64,000 nt of DNA from Polyangiaceae bacterium. GTDB lineage: Bacteria; Myxococcota_A; Polyangia; Polyangiales; Polyangiaceae. Under the pieces are notes generated by a model, which saw only the letters and a program-made list of their open reading frames with translations, made no database searches and had not been told where the DNA came from. Positions 8,055 through 16,236 of this stretch are shown here, piece after piece (within the stretch, counting starts at the first letter, position 1; each line of letters starts with the position of its first letter). The position numbers were made by a program, and so were the translations under genes. The DNA lies in NCBI GenBank assembly GCA_947475525.1, contig CANJMI010000005.1:1-64000 (forward strand). Direction: 5' to 3'.

Positions 8055-10885
8055 CACAACACCTCCACGAGCAGTTGATACGGACCGATGGTGGCGTCGT
8101 TGCCTTGCTCTTCGACCCGAATGGAATACGTGCCCGCGGCCAAGTTGGCGGCGAACGCATCGACCGCGGGATCGATGAGCGAGCAGCCCCCGGCGAGCCC
8201 ATCGTCATCGTCGAAGCCGAGTGCCGCGCCGTTCGGATCGTAGAGCCGGATGAGCGTGTTGCCGGGGCAGGTCGTCGCGTCGAAGAGCGTCGTCGTTCGC
8301 AGGCGGAGCGACTTACCGGCGGCAACGGTGATTTTGAAGTAGTCTTGGTCTGCGACCGGCGACAGGGTAGCCCCCCACCCGAGGTCAACTGTTGCGTTAT
8401 TGAGATAGTCCGCGCTCGCCTGGGTGTTGTTGCTCTCCGCTTCGGCCGCAATCTTTGTGGCGCTCGCCGCAAGCGTGGCCGGAGTGTAGTCGAGGATGGC
8501 GAGAATGGGATCGTACGCCGGATACTCGGTTGATCGAAACTGCTTGACGGTACCGTTGGCAAAAAGGACGTAGGGCCCGAGGCGACTTGGCCAAAGGGCG
8601 CTTCCGACCGCGTTCATCGGGGCGGTCCCGGCACTCGAAGGCAGTTCGTCGTCACCGATGGTGTTTGTGTTCCCGTACCCTAGATATCCTTCATAAGACG
8701 TTCCCCAACATTGCACGCGGCCATCGGTCAAGAAAGCGCAGGACCGGTTTTTGTTTAGGATTAATGAGGAAACCGTACCGCTGAGCGATACGGTGCCGAC
8801 GCTCGAAGGCAACTCGTTGTCACCGATGGTGATTGTGTTGCCGTAACCGAGTTGACCATAGTTGTTGCGGCCCCAACAACGAACGGCACCGGTCGTTAAA
8901 ACAACGCAGGTGTGACCATAAAAACCTCCGCTCGTCGCGATCGTCTTGGCGTTCCCTCCGAGCGAAACCGCGGCAACGCTTGAAGGTAGCTCGTTGTCAC
9001 CGATGGTGGTGGTGTTGCCGTAACCAAGTTGACCATAGTAGTTGAGGCCCCAGCAACGAACGGCGCCTGTCGTTAAGACAGCGCAAGAGTGACCGTAGGC
9101 GTAGTCGTCGCTTGAGGACGAGACTTGGTCGACCGTTCCTCCCAAGGACAAAGCAGCGACGCTCGAAGGCAGCTCGTTGTCACCGATGTCGTTCGTGTTG
9201 CCGTAACCGAGCTGTCCGCCGGCGCCGGCACCCCAGCAACGAACGGCGCCGGTCGTCAAAACGGCGCAGACAAAGTCTGCATAAGACGATGTGGAAAGGG
9301 ATTTCACGGTTCCGCCGAGCGAAACGACGGGGTTCGAGTCGGGCGTCTCGTCGTCGCCCATGTTCAGCGTGTTGCCGAGACCGAGCCGCCCGTTGGCGCC
9401 GGCACCCCAGCAACGGACCGAGCCGCTGGCGAGGAGTGCGCAAGAGAACGCGTTTCCCGCAACAATGTCGGTCGCAGCCTCGCCGAGCGAAACGAAGCCG
9501 GCGGCATAACTCGCGATGGTCAGGTCCGTGGTGTTGCCGTACCCCAACTGGCCGTACGAGGCTTCACCCCAGCAGCGAACCTTCCCTCCAGTGACCAAGG
9601 CACAGGTGTGGTCGTAGCCGTCGGCGACTTTGAGCACGTTGTTGACTACGCACGTAAGAGAGCACTCTCCGAGAATTGCGTTTTTTGTACCAGCGTCACA
9701 GGCCTCTGCCACGGTTTTGTAGCCGTTGCCACACGCAGGAAGCTTGCAGTTCGGATCGCACGCGTCACCCTCGGCAAGGTTGCCGTCATCGCAGGCCTCG
9801 GTGCCCGCCTTGATGCCATTGCCGCAAGCGGTCTTGGTGCAGTTCGAGTCGCAGCCATCGCCGTCCTTCACATTGCCGTCGTCGCAAGCCTCTGCCGCGG
9901 CTTTGTAGCCGTTGCCACACGCAGGAAGCTTGCAGTTCGGGTCGCACGCGTCGCCCTCGATGATATTCCCGTCGTCACAGACCTCGGTGCCAGCTTTGAT
10001 GCCATTGCCGCAGCCGGTGGGAATGCAGTTCGAGTCGCAGCCATCGCCGTCGACCACGTTGCCGTCGTCACAGGCCTCGGTGCCCGCTTTGACGCCGTTG
10101 CCGCACGCCGTCTCCGTACAGTTGGAGTCGCAGCCGTCGTCGTTCTCAAGGTTGCCGTCGTCGCAGACCTCGGTGCCAGCTTTGACGCCGTTTCCACACG
10201 CCGTCTTCGTGCAGTTCGAGTCGCAGCCATCGCCGTCGACCGCGTTGCCGTCGTCGCAGACCTCCGTGCCCGCTTTGACGCCGTTGCCGCACGCCGTCAC
10301 CGTGCAGTTCGAATCGCAGCCGTCATCATCCATCAAGTTGCCGTCGTCGCAGGCCTCCGTGCCCGCCTTGACGCCGTTGCCGCACCACGTCTCCGTACAG
10401 TTCGAGTCGCAGCCATCGCCGTCGACAACGTTGCCGTCGTCGCAGGCCTCGGTGCCAGCTTTGATGCCGTTGCCACAGGCGGTCTCCGTACAGTTCGAGT
10501 CGCAGCCGTCGTCGTTCTCAAGGTTGCCGTCATCGCAGCCTTCGAAGTCCGCTTTTGTGCCGTTCCCGCAAGCGTTGAGAAGAGGTACGGGCTCCGCCAG
10601 GGCACACCGGTAGGTTCCGGGGGTCTGCCAGCTCGCCTCACAGACGTCGTCCCCCGCAATGAGCTTGGTGTCGCACACCTTGTAGGTGACGGTCACTCCG
10701 TCCGAACAGCTTGCAATGACGCTGCCTTCGCAAGAGTTGATGCGACCGCCCTCGAGGGCCTCGCACGTGACCTCGTCGCCGCCCCGATTCAAGAGCGAGC
10801 AGCTAGCGACCAGGAAGAGGGCCGCGGCGAAAAGGGCACGCGTGCGTTTGACCGCGAACAACGATGCGTTAGCTGGAGGGCTCAT
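8054..10885 (-). CDS. Large surface lipoprotein: DUF4215 repeats, RCC1 repeats and PPC domain
   Basis: 943 residues from ATG 10885 (in-frame alternatives at 10903 and a TTG at 10912). This start places a signal peptide ending in lipobox LVASC near residue 30. Residues about 100-415 hold ten Myxococcus cysteine-rich repeats of 31 residues with the core ACGNGxKAGTEACDDGN and CDSNC; the tenth is degenerate. Residues about 420-740 hold six to seven RCC1 (beta-propeller) repeats with the signature CAVLTTGAVRCWG and GQLGYGNT. The C-terminal 130 residues (from ESNNTQASADYL) form a bacterial pre-peptidase C-terminal-like domain with Asp-rich DPNGAALGFDDDDG. No protease or lectin catalytic site is visible; an adhesive or surface role is inferred. 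Confidence 0.9.
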   Translation of the reverse strand: MSPPANASLFAVKRTRALFAAALFLVASCSLLNRGGDEVTCEALEGGRINSCEGSVIASCSDGVTVTYKVCDTKLIAGDDVCEASWQTPGTYRCALAEPVPLLNACGNGTKADFEGCDDGNLENDDGCDSNCTETACGNGIKAGTEACDDGNVVDGDGCDSNCTETWCGNGVKAGTEACDDGNLMDDDGCDSNCTVTACGNGVKAGTEVCDDGNAVDGDGCDSNCTKTACGNGVKAGTEVCDDGNLENDDGCDSNCTETACGNGVKAGTEACDDGNVVDGDGCDSNCIPTGCGNGIKAGTEVCDDGNIIEGDACDPNCKLPACGNGYKAAAEACDDGNVKDGDGCDSNCTKTACGNGIKAGTEACDDGNLAEGDACDPNCKLPACGNGYKTVAEACDAGTKNAILGECSLTCVVNNVLKVADGYDHTCALVTGGKVRCWGEASYGQLGYGNTTDLTIASYAAGFVSLGEAATDIVAGNAFSCALLASGSVRCWGAGANGRLGLGNTLNMGDDETPDSNPVVSLGGTVKSLSTSSYADFVCAVLTTGAVRCWGAGAGGQLGYGNTNDIGDNELPSSVAALSLGGTVDQVSSSSDDYAYGHSCAVLTTGAVRCWGLNYYGQLGYGNTTTIGDNELPSSVAAVSLGGNAKTIATSGGFYGHTCVVLTTGAVRCWGRNNYGQLGYGNTITIGDNELPSSVGTVSLSGTVSSLILNKNRSCAFLTDGRVQCWGTSYEGYLGYGNTNTIGDDELPSSAGTAPMNAVGSALWPSRLGPYVLFANGTVKQFRSTEYPAYDPILAILDYTPATLAASATKIAAEAESNNTQASADYLNNATVDLGWGATLSPVADQDYFKITVAAGKSLRLRTTTLFDATTCPGNTLIRLYDPNGAALGFDDDDGLAGGCSLIDPAVDAFAANLAAGTYSIRVEEQGNDATIGPYQLLVEVL
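9640..10576 (-). repeat. Ten tandem ~93-bp coding repeats (DUF4215)
   Basis: These encode the cysteine-rich repeats of the surface lipoprotein. Units differ mainly in a short variable stretch after CDDGN (for example LENDD, VVDGD, IIEGD), and several are near-identical at DNA level, which is a substrate for copy-number change by recombination. Repeat boundaries are taken from the recurring ACGNG codons. Confidence 0.85.
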
Positions 10886-11192
10886 GGTGCGCAAGAGCAC
10901 CATAGAAGCCAACGAGTCGCAACTTGCAATTCGTCAATTGGCGCAAGTCCGCGAGGTCGCGTCGCTGGTATCCGCCGTCCGTCGGAACTTTTCAAACACC
11001 AATCCAATTGCTCACAAATCGAACAATGGTTGGTAGAGCACGGCGGGGGGCAACTCCACCGAAAGAACGGACTCGAGCCGCTTGCGAGGAGGTGGACGCT
11101 CGCCGACGGCGGCACGCGGCTTGGTCGGCTTGGAGCGTGGAGACGAGCGCGCGCACGGTCGGTCCCAGTTCAGGCATGGTAGCCTCGATGGG

Positions 11193-11684
11193 GTGTTCAT
11201 CGAAGAGCTCGTGCGTGCCCTTTCGCGACACGGCGTGGGTTACGCCCTGGTCGGGGGCGTCGCGGTGAACCTTCATGGCGTGCCGCGGATGACCTACGAC
11301 ATCGAAATCGTCGTGCGGACCGACGAGTCGTCGCTCCGCGCGGCGGCCGAGGCACTTGGTGAGCTCGGGCTGCGCTGTCGGATCCCGATCGCGCAGCCCA
11401 CGCTCGCTGATGCGGCCAAGCGCGCGCGGCTGGAAGCAGAGAGAAACCTCATCGCCGTGACGTTCACCGATCCCGCGGACCCCCTGCGCGAAGTTGACAT
11501 CCTCGTCGCGCCGTCGGTCGATCCCGATGGTGTCGTCGCGCGGAGCGTCATCAGGTCCGCTGGCACCTTCGAGGTTGCGGTGGCCAACCTCGTGGACCTG
11601 CTCCGGATGAAGCGGTCGGCGGGGCGGCCGCAGGACCTCGCCGACGTCGTCCACCTCGAACGCCTCCAACGAGGCTCGTCGTGA
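11193..11684 (+). CDS. Nucleotidyltransferase-fold protein (AbiEii/MNT-like), possible toxin
   Basis: About 163 residues from GTG 11193. The N-terminal motif GVGYALVGGVAVNLHG followed by RMTYDIEIVV is the pol-beta nucleotidyltransferase signature (GG-x-A, then D-x-E/D metal ligands). This group includes MNT, DUF6036-type and AbiEii/MenT toxins. A third acidic residue is plausible in REVDILVAP. The C-terminus, VANLVDLLRMKRSAGRPQDL, is the helical tail typical of the group. The open frame extends 37 codons upstream to a TTG, but that extension is low-complexity and lacks the fold. The stop overlaps the next start (GTGA). The pairing with a tiny co-translated gene suggests a toxin-antitoxin or tRNA-modifying module; activity is inferred. 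Confidence 0.75.
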   Translation: MFIEELVRALSRHGVGYALVGGVAVNLHGVPRMTYDIEIVVRTDESSLRAAAEALGELGLRCRIPIAQPTLADAAKRARLEAERNLIAVTFTDPADPLREVDILVAPSVDPDGVVARSVIRSAGTFEVAVANLVDLLRMKRSAGRPQDLADVVHLERLQRGSS

Positions 11685-11887
11685 GCGATCGGTCGCAGGA
11701 GCCTCTCGCCTACGTCGTCTCGGACGAAATGCTGGCGCGGTTCGCCAGGAGCACCACCCTGCAGCGCCTTCGCTGGCTCGAGGACATGCGGCGCTTCACT
11801 TGGAACGCGGCCACGCCGGAGATCCGCCAAAAATGGAGTGCCGACCGCGACCGCGCGCGTGGGCTGCCTCCCGAGAGCGACGGCTGA
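11681..11887 (+). CDS. Small partner of the nucleotidyltransferase
   Basis: 68 residues, GTG start overlapping the upstream stop by 4 bp, so translationally coupled. The sequence has a helical feel, with RLRWLEDMRRFTWNAATPEI in the middle and a charged C-terminus. Small acidic/helical proteins of this kind often follow nucleotidyltransferase genes in bacterial genomes. It could be an antitoxin or accessory subunit; that is inference from position only. Confidence 0.62.
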   Translation: MSDRSQEPLAYVVSDEMLARFARSTTLQRLRWLEDMRRFTWNAATPEIRQKWSADRDRARGLPPESDG

Positions 11888-11931
11888 CCTCCCAGTTGAC
11901 GCAGCTGCGACTTTTTCCAGGGCGCAGTGGG

Positions 11932-12264
11932 GTGATAGGGTGCGCTCGCATAGCGCCGCCTTCCGAGAAAACTAAAGACCCGTTCAGCGGGTTTCGTTGG
12001 CTTGCGTCGCTCGGGATCGCGAGACCGTGGTGGGTGCTTGCGGTCGTAGCGGCTCTCTCGCTGGCGGCGGGCGCGTCGATCTACGGCATTCGGATCAGCA
12101 CCTCGCGTTACGCGCTCGTCTCGGCGAAGCACAACGCGTATCAAGCTCGGCTGCTCGGGTTTTTTGAGCGTTTCGGTATTCAGTTGTACGAAGATGACAG
12201 TGCCCGTGTGGGCTTTTTCGATGTTCTTCAATTCGCAGAGGCCCCGCAGATGCGCTTGCCCTGA
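11932..12264 (+). pseudogene. Truncated N-terminus of an MMPL/RND exporter
   Basis: From about 11976 the frame reads FRWLASLGIARPWWVLAVVA, then a transmembrane helix and GIRISTSRYALVSAKHNAYQ and RLLGFFERFG. This is the start of MMPL-family (RND superfamily) exporters, in which TM1 is followed by this ISTSR..LVS..NPYQ region. Homology ends at about 12174; the frame then runs into unrelated residues and stops at 12264. A full protein would have roughly 800-1000 residues, so only the first 6-8 percent remains. No further MMPL pieces appear before the opposing M28 gene at 12340. Confidence 0.7.
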
Positions 12265-12339
12265 CGACGCAGGGAGGCATTGGCAGGTGCGTTCCTATTT
12301 ACCGAAACACCCTGCTCGCTGCTCAAGGGAGCTGGGACG

Positions 12340-13830
12340 TCAGAGCTTTGGACGCAGCGCCTCGGGAATTCGACCGAAGCCCTCGGGGGCATCCGCTGCT
12401 GCATAAATGAGCGCGGCATACGCCGCCACGACGTGGTCGAGATTCACCCGATCCACCTTGTCGAGCGTGTCATTCGCGGTGTGATGCAGGTCGAAATAGC
12501 GCGTGGCGTCCTGTTGCAAATCGATGACGGGCACGCCCTCGTGCACCAGCGGCGAGAGATCGGCGCCGCCGTGCGCGGGAGCCGAATCGATGCGTATGCC
12601 AAGTGGCAAAAGCGCCGCGATGACTTGCGTAAATACGGGTTCGTATGTGGGCGCGCCGAGAAAGCGCGCGGCGTAGATTCGGTCCGCGCCGAGGTCGGCC
12701 TCGATGGCGAGCGTGTGTTGCCCGAGCTCTTGTGCGTGCGTCGCGGCGTAGGCCTTGGCACCTGCGAGGCCGTTCTCCTCGTTCGCGAAAAGCACGACCC
12801 GAACAGTCCGCCGCGGTCGCGGGACGGTCAGCGAAATTTGCCGCGCAGCTTCGATCGCGATGGCACATCCGGCCCCGTCGTCGAGCGCGCCGGTGCCGAG
12901 ATCCCACGAGTCGAGGTGGGCGCCGACGAGCACGACTTCCCGAGGACGCTCGCGCCCGACCACCTCGGCGAGCACATTGGCCCCTTCGGAAGCCGGCGCA
13001 AGGGCCCTGGCGCCGAGCGAAAGCCGCAACCTTACCGGTGGGCCTTTGGTGACCATCGCCGCCTGCACGAGCCGACTGAGCAGCTCGGCATCCGGGATCG
13101 ACAGGGCCGCCGCTGGTAGCCGAGGACCGCCCTCTTCGTAACGGACGGCACCCGTGTGCGCCAGCCTGTTCGAGTCGGTGCCGATCGAACGGATAACCAC
13201 GCCGAGCGCGCCATGACGACCCGCTGCCGCCGCGCCGCGCACGCGCACGCTCACGGCCTTGCGGTAGCCGGAGCCATCTTGAGAGCGCTCCATGACGCGG
13301 TTGAAAAATACGAGTTTTCCTTGCAAAGCGTCTGGACCGAGCGCCTCGAGCGCCTCGATGGAGCCCACTTCGACGACCTCACCCTCGACCCCTTCGGGAG
13401 CCGTACCCTCACTGCCACCGAGGGCCGTGACCACGAGTGGATGCCGATAAGGCGCGACGATCTCCGCACGCTCAGCGCCTCGCTCCCAATGCGGCGTCAC
13501 CACGGACTCCGCGTGGACATGCTCGAATCCGAGATTTTGCAGCAAGTCGAGGGCCCAAGCCACCGCGGCCGCCTCTCCCCGCGAACCCGCCAGGCGCGGA
13601 CCCACCTTGTCCACGAGCGAGGTGACCCATTCATAAGCCCGCGAGGTCGAAAGAGCGCGGTCACGCAGACTCGCGACCACGGGCGCCACCACCGACGAGG
13701 AGCTTGCGGGTTTTTCCAACGCGGCGGCGTGTGGCATCCGCGGCGCGCACGCGCTCACGAAGAAGCCGAGCTGCAGAGCCGACACGCAGCCGAACCACCA
13801 CCGAGCACCTGACGGTTTGTTTCTTTCCAT
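12340..13830 (-). CDS. Secreted M28 metallopeptidase lipoprotein (PGCP-like)
   Basis: About 496 residues from ATG 13830 (a TTG lies four codons upstream). Lipobox FVSACA is near residue 28. A PA-like insert (about 150-280) precedes the catalytic core. Zinc ligands of the M28 family are visible: His in VGAHLDSWD, Asp in TGALDDGAG, the Glu pair in FANEENG, Asp in IEADLGAD and His in DLHHTANDT. Length and order match plasma-glutamate-carboxypeptidase-like enzymes that release N-terminal residues or cleave dipeptides, acting in the periplasm or at the surface. It converges on the MMPL stump. Confidence 0.9.
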   Translation of the reverse strand: MERNKPSGARWWFGCVSALQLGFFVSACAPRMPHAAALEKPASSSSVVAPVVASLRDRALSTSRAYEWVTSLVDKVGPRLAGSRGEAAAVAWALDLLQNLGFEHVHAESVVTPHWERGAERAEIVAPYRHPLVVTALGGSEGTAPEGVEGEVVEVGSIEALEALGPDALQGKLVFFNRVMERSQDGSGYRKAVSVRVRGAAAAGRHGALGVVIRSIGTDSNRLAHTGAVRYEEGGPRLPAAALSIPDAELLSRLVQAAMVTKGPPVRLRLSLGARALAPASEGANVLAEVVGRERPREVVLVGAHLDSWDLGTGALDDGAGCAIAIEAARQISLTVPRPRRTVRVVLFANEENGLAGAKAYAATHAQELGQHTLAIEADLGADRIYAARFLGAPTYEPVFTQVIAALLPLGIRIDSAPAHGGADLSPLVHEGVPVIDLQQDATRYFDLHHTANDTLDKVDRVNLDHVVAAYAALIYAAADAPEGFGRIPEALRPKL

Positions 13831-13873
13831 GGCACGCTTCAACGTCTGCTCGCTTTCTCTGGCTCGAAGAAGC

Positions 13874-15307
13874 TCACTTCATGCACTGATCGTCGGGGGC
13901 ATTCGCCCAGCAATTTCCCGTCACGAGAGCACTCACCGGGGCGACGCCGTCGAAGCGCACGGCCGTCGGCATCGTCACCGGATCGACCGCTTGCACGTTG
14001 TCTCGAATATCCAGCTCATCCCAGCTCACGGTGCGCACGACCGCTGGCCAGATGCTCGTTTTTTTGAAAACGCCCGGGCCCACGTTGCGATTACCGACGA
14101 ACCGAAAGCCAGCCCTGGTGCCGGGGCTCGTGTTGCCGAGATCGACCGTCAACAGCCCGTGGTCGATCGTGTTGTCGACCAGCTCGAGGTGGTCCGCGGC
14201 GGAGGTGTTGGTGTTTCCGGAAAGCTGAAAAAACCCAAGATCGCCCGCCGAGCCCGTGTTCTTCGAGATCGAAACGTAGTGCCAGCCTTGCACCGCCGTC
14301 GGCTCGCAGTCGATGAGCAAGCGTTCGACGTTTCGCAGCTCGTTGCGCCGAATGACGAGATGCGTGCCACCGTGAAGAACCAGCCCCTGGCGACCGGCAC
14401 CTTTCATCGTGCAGTCCTCGATGAGGACGTCCTTCAGCTCACTCCCGGCCGCGGTCTTGGAGGACAGGTAGATGAAATCTCCGAACACCGATTCGATGGA
14501 GAGATGGTGGATCCAGAGGTTCTCGGTCGACGCCACGAGCGGATCGGCGTTCAGCCGTAGGCCCGTCCACTCCTCGAACGCCGGCTGGTAGTTGGCGCTC
14601 GGGTTCGGTCCACGCAGGGTGCCATGCGCGAGCTCGACATCGTGCGCGCCTCCGGTGACCAAGATGGGATCTCCCCAGCGTTTTCTGGGGTCGAGGACGG
14701 TCGTGCCTTTTTTGTAAGGGACCTTCGTGCGTTGTTCGAGCGTGGCTCCATTCAACTCGAGCCGCGTGTACGAACGGTCAAACGCCGGGACATCGGGCCA
14801 CATCGCGCCTTCGATCCCGCCCGTGCCGCCGTCGTTCCGAAGCAAAATCGTGTAGTCCACCCAGTAGGTGCCGCCCTTCGCAAAGCGAATCATCGCGGGG
14901 GCGAGTGCGCTGGCTGCGGGGAGCGCGGCGAGCCACGCCATGAGCGCCGCTGAAACCTCCGTAGCGCCCGTTGAATCGATGCTCAAAGGCACGTCGTAGA
15001 CGACCGACGGCTGCAGCGGATTGACGTCCACCTCACCCCAAAGAAGCTCGTGCTCCGGACCCGGAAGAACCGTTCCCCCAGTGCCCGCCACCGTATCCGA
15101 GCTGCCGGACGTCGCCTGGCCGGCTTCTGCGCCACCCGAGCCAGCAAGCGAAACCCCGTCGACGCATGCGAGCGGCTGTCCCGGCGTGCATCTCGCGTCC
15201 GGCGGCGCGACCTCGGAGCCACCGCACGCAGCTCCGAGCGCAATCGCGACGGCACCGACGACGACTCCCAGCGACCCGAACCCGCGACGCTTGCCGGTCT
15301 TCGTCAT
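13874..15307 (-). CDS. Lipoprotein with right-handed parallel beta-helix
   Basis: 477 residues. Signal with lipobox LGAACGG near residue 28, then a Gly/Ser/Thr linker to about residue 80. From about 230 the spacing of I/V-x-I/V turns with Asn and Gly, as in ELKDVLIEDCTMKGAGRQGL, THLVIRRNELRNVERLLIDC and DHLELVDNTIDHGLLTVDLG, is that of pectate-lyase-like parallel beta-helices. Such folds bind or cleave polysaccharides, but no catalytic triad can be assigned by eye. It lies 43 bp downstream-facing of the M28 gene's start region on the same strand. Confidence 0.75.
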   Translation of the reverse strand: MTKTGKRRGFGSLGVVVGAVAIALGAACGGSEVAPPDARCTPGQPLACVDGVSLAGSGGAEAGQATSGSSDTVAGTGGTVLPGPEHELLWGEVDVNPLQPSVVYDVPLSIDSTGATEVSAALMAWLAALPAASALAPAMIRFAKGGTYWVDYTILLRNDGGTGGIEGAMWPDVPAFDRSYTRLELNGATLEQRTKVPYKKGTTVLDPRKRWGDPILVTGGAHDVELAHGTLRGPNPSANYQPAFEEWTGLRLNADPLVASTENLWIHHLSIESVFGDFIYLSSKTAAGSELKDVLIEDCTMKGAGRQGLVLHGGTHLVIRRNELRNVERLLIDCEPTAVQGWHYVSISKNTGSAGDLGFFQLSGNTNTSAADHLELVDNTIDHGLLTVDLGNTSPGTRAGFRFVGNRNVGPGVFKKTSIWPAVVRTVSWDELDIRDNVQAVDPVTMPTAVRFDGVAPVSALVTGNCWANAPDDQCMK

Positions 15308-15485
15308 GTGACCACCTCGTGCCCCGCCACGCTACATCACCAAACCGTGGCCCGTCTCTGGTTCCTTGGCGTGTCCGCACCCCTGCTGTGCTGCGACGGC
15401 GCTACCAGGCCTGGGCCACACGCGCGCCGTGTTGCCGCTTGCGAACGCGGCGTTTTCCACGTTCGCTTTTCCTAGCCGCTTGATT

Positions 15486-15944
15486 TTACCTACGCTCACG
15501 CTCCCCAGGGGGTTTGCCACTTCCGCAAGATCCCTCGCAGCCACCAGCCGTACAGCGAGGGACGAAATAGCACGGCGGCGGCGAGCCAGGTGCGGACGGA
15601 AAATCGCCGGGAGCGCACCTATCCTGCTTTTCGTGGCAATGAAGTTCGACCCAATCGTGGAGCCATCGATCCCATGCATGGCTGTGCGCGTCGGCGAAGC
15701 CAAGGCAACATCGGTTCGAGGCTGAGGGATAAGGCGCGACCACGCAGTCGGTGTCGCGGACGCATGCGAGGCGATCGGGCTCCGGCGCGGGGGCGTCCGG
15801 CGTGATCGGCGTGACCGCTGAGGGCGCAGGATTCCCTTGGATGACGCGAGGGGGCGCGGGGGCGTCACCAGCAAGTGGCGTAGGTTGCGAATTGCACGCC
15901 AGTACACCGAGGGCCGTCGCGGCAAAAAACCACGCGATGTTCAT
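15486..15944 (-). CDS. Cysteine-rich small lipoprotein
   Basis: 152 residues from ATG 15944, chosen because MNIAWFFAATALGVLACNSQ is a perfect lipoprotein signal; the longer frame to 16052 lacks one. After a Pro/Ala-rich tether, the C-terminal half has about ten cysteines (LACVRDTDC, NRCCLG, ELHCHEKQDRC, PCYFVPRC, GGCEGSCG), suggesting a disulfide-knotted head. Similar short cysteine-rich lipoproteins are common in myxobacteria. Function unknown. Confidence 0.7.
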   Translation of the reverse strand: MNIAWFFAATALGVLACNSQPTPLAGDAPAPPRVIQGNPAPSAVTPITPDAPAPEPDRLACVRDTDCVVAPYPSASNRCCLGFADAHSHAWDRWLHDWVELHCHEKQDRCAPGDFPSAPGSPPPCYFVPRCTAGGCEGSCGSGKPPGERERR

Positions 15945-16236
15945 CGACACATGGGCAAGCTGTGCTCTCTCTCGGCGGGAGGCACCAGTGGTACTCAACG
16001 AGGAGCCAGCGCTCGTGACATCGACAGACCGTCGTGGCGTCTCGTTCTTCAATGCGGACCCTTGCGGCGAGAGTACATAACACTCATCCGGGTTTCAGGT
16101 GGCCGGATAGAATGCGAGGCCGCCGCATCGATCGCCTTCGGCACTTCGAGCTGGGTGTCTTCCTGCTTCACTTTTCTTTGCCGCACGAGTTCCGACTCGC
16201 AGCGGCACCGCGGATCGAGGCATCCTGTGACGAGCG

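Noticed and set aside
9125-11182. 685-codon plus-strand frame opposite the DUF4215/RCC1 gene
   Set aside because: It is the antisense reading of a GC-rich repeat gene (repeating VAVVTGLGARFDAVA-like units mirror the cysteine repeats). The sense strand has named domains and a lipoprotein signal; the antisense has neither.
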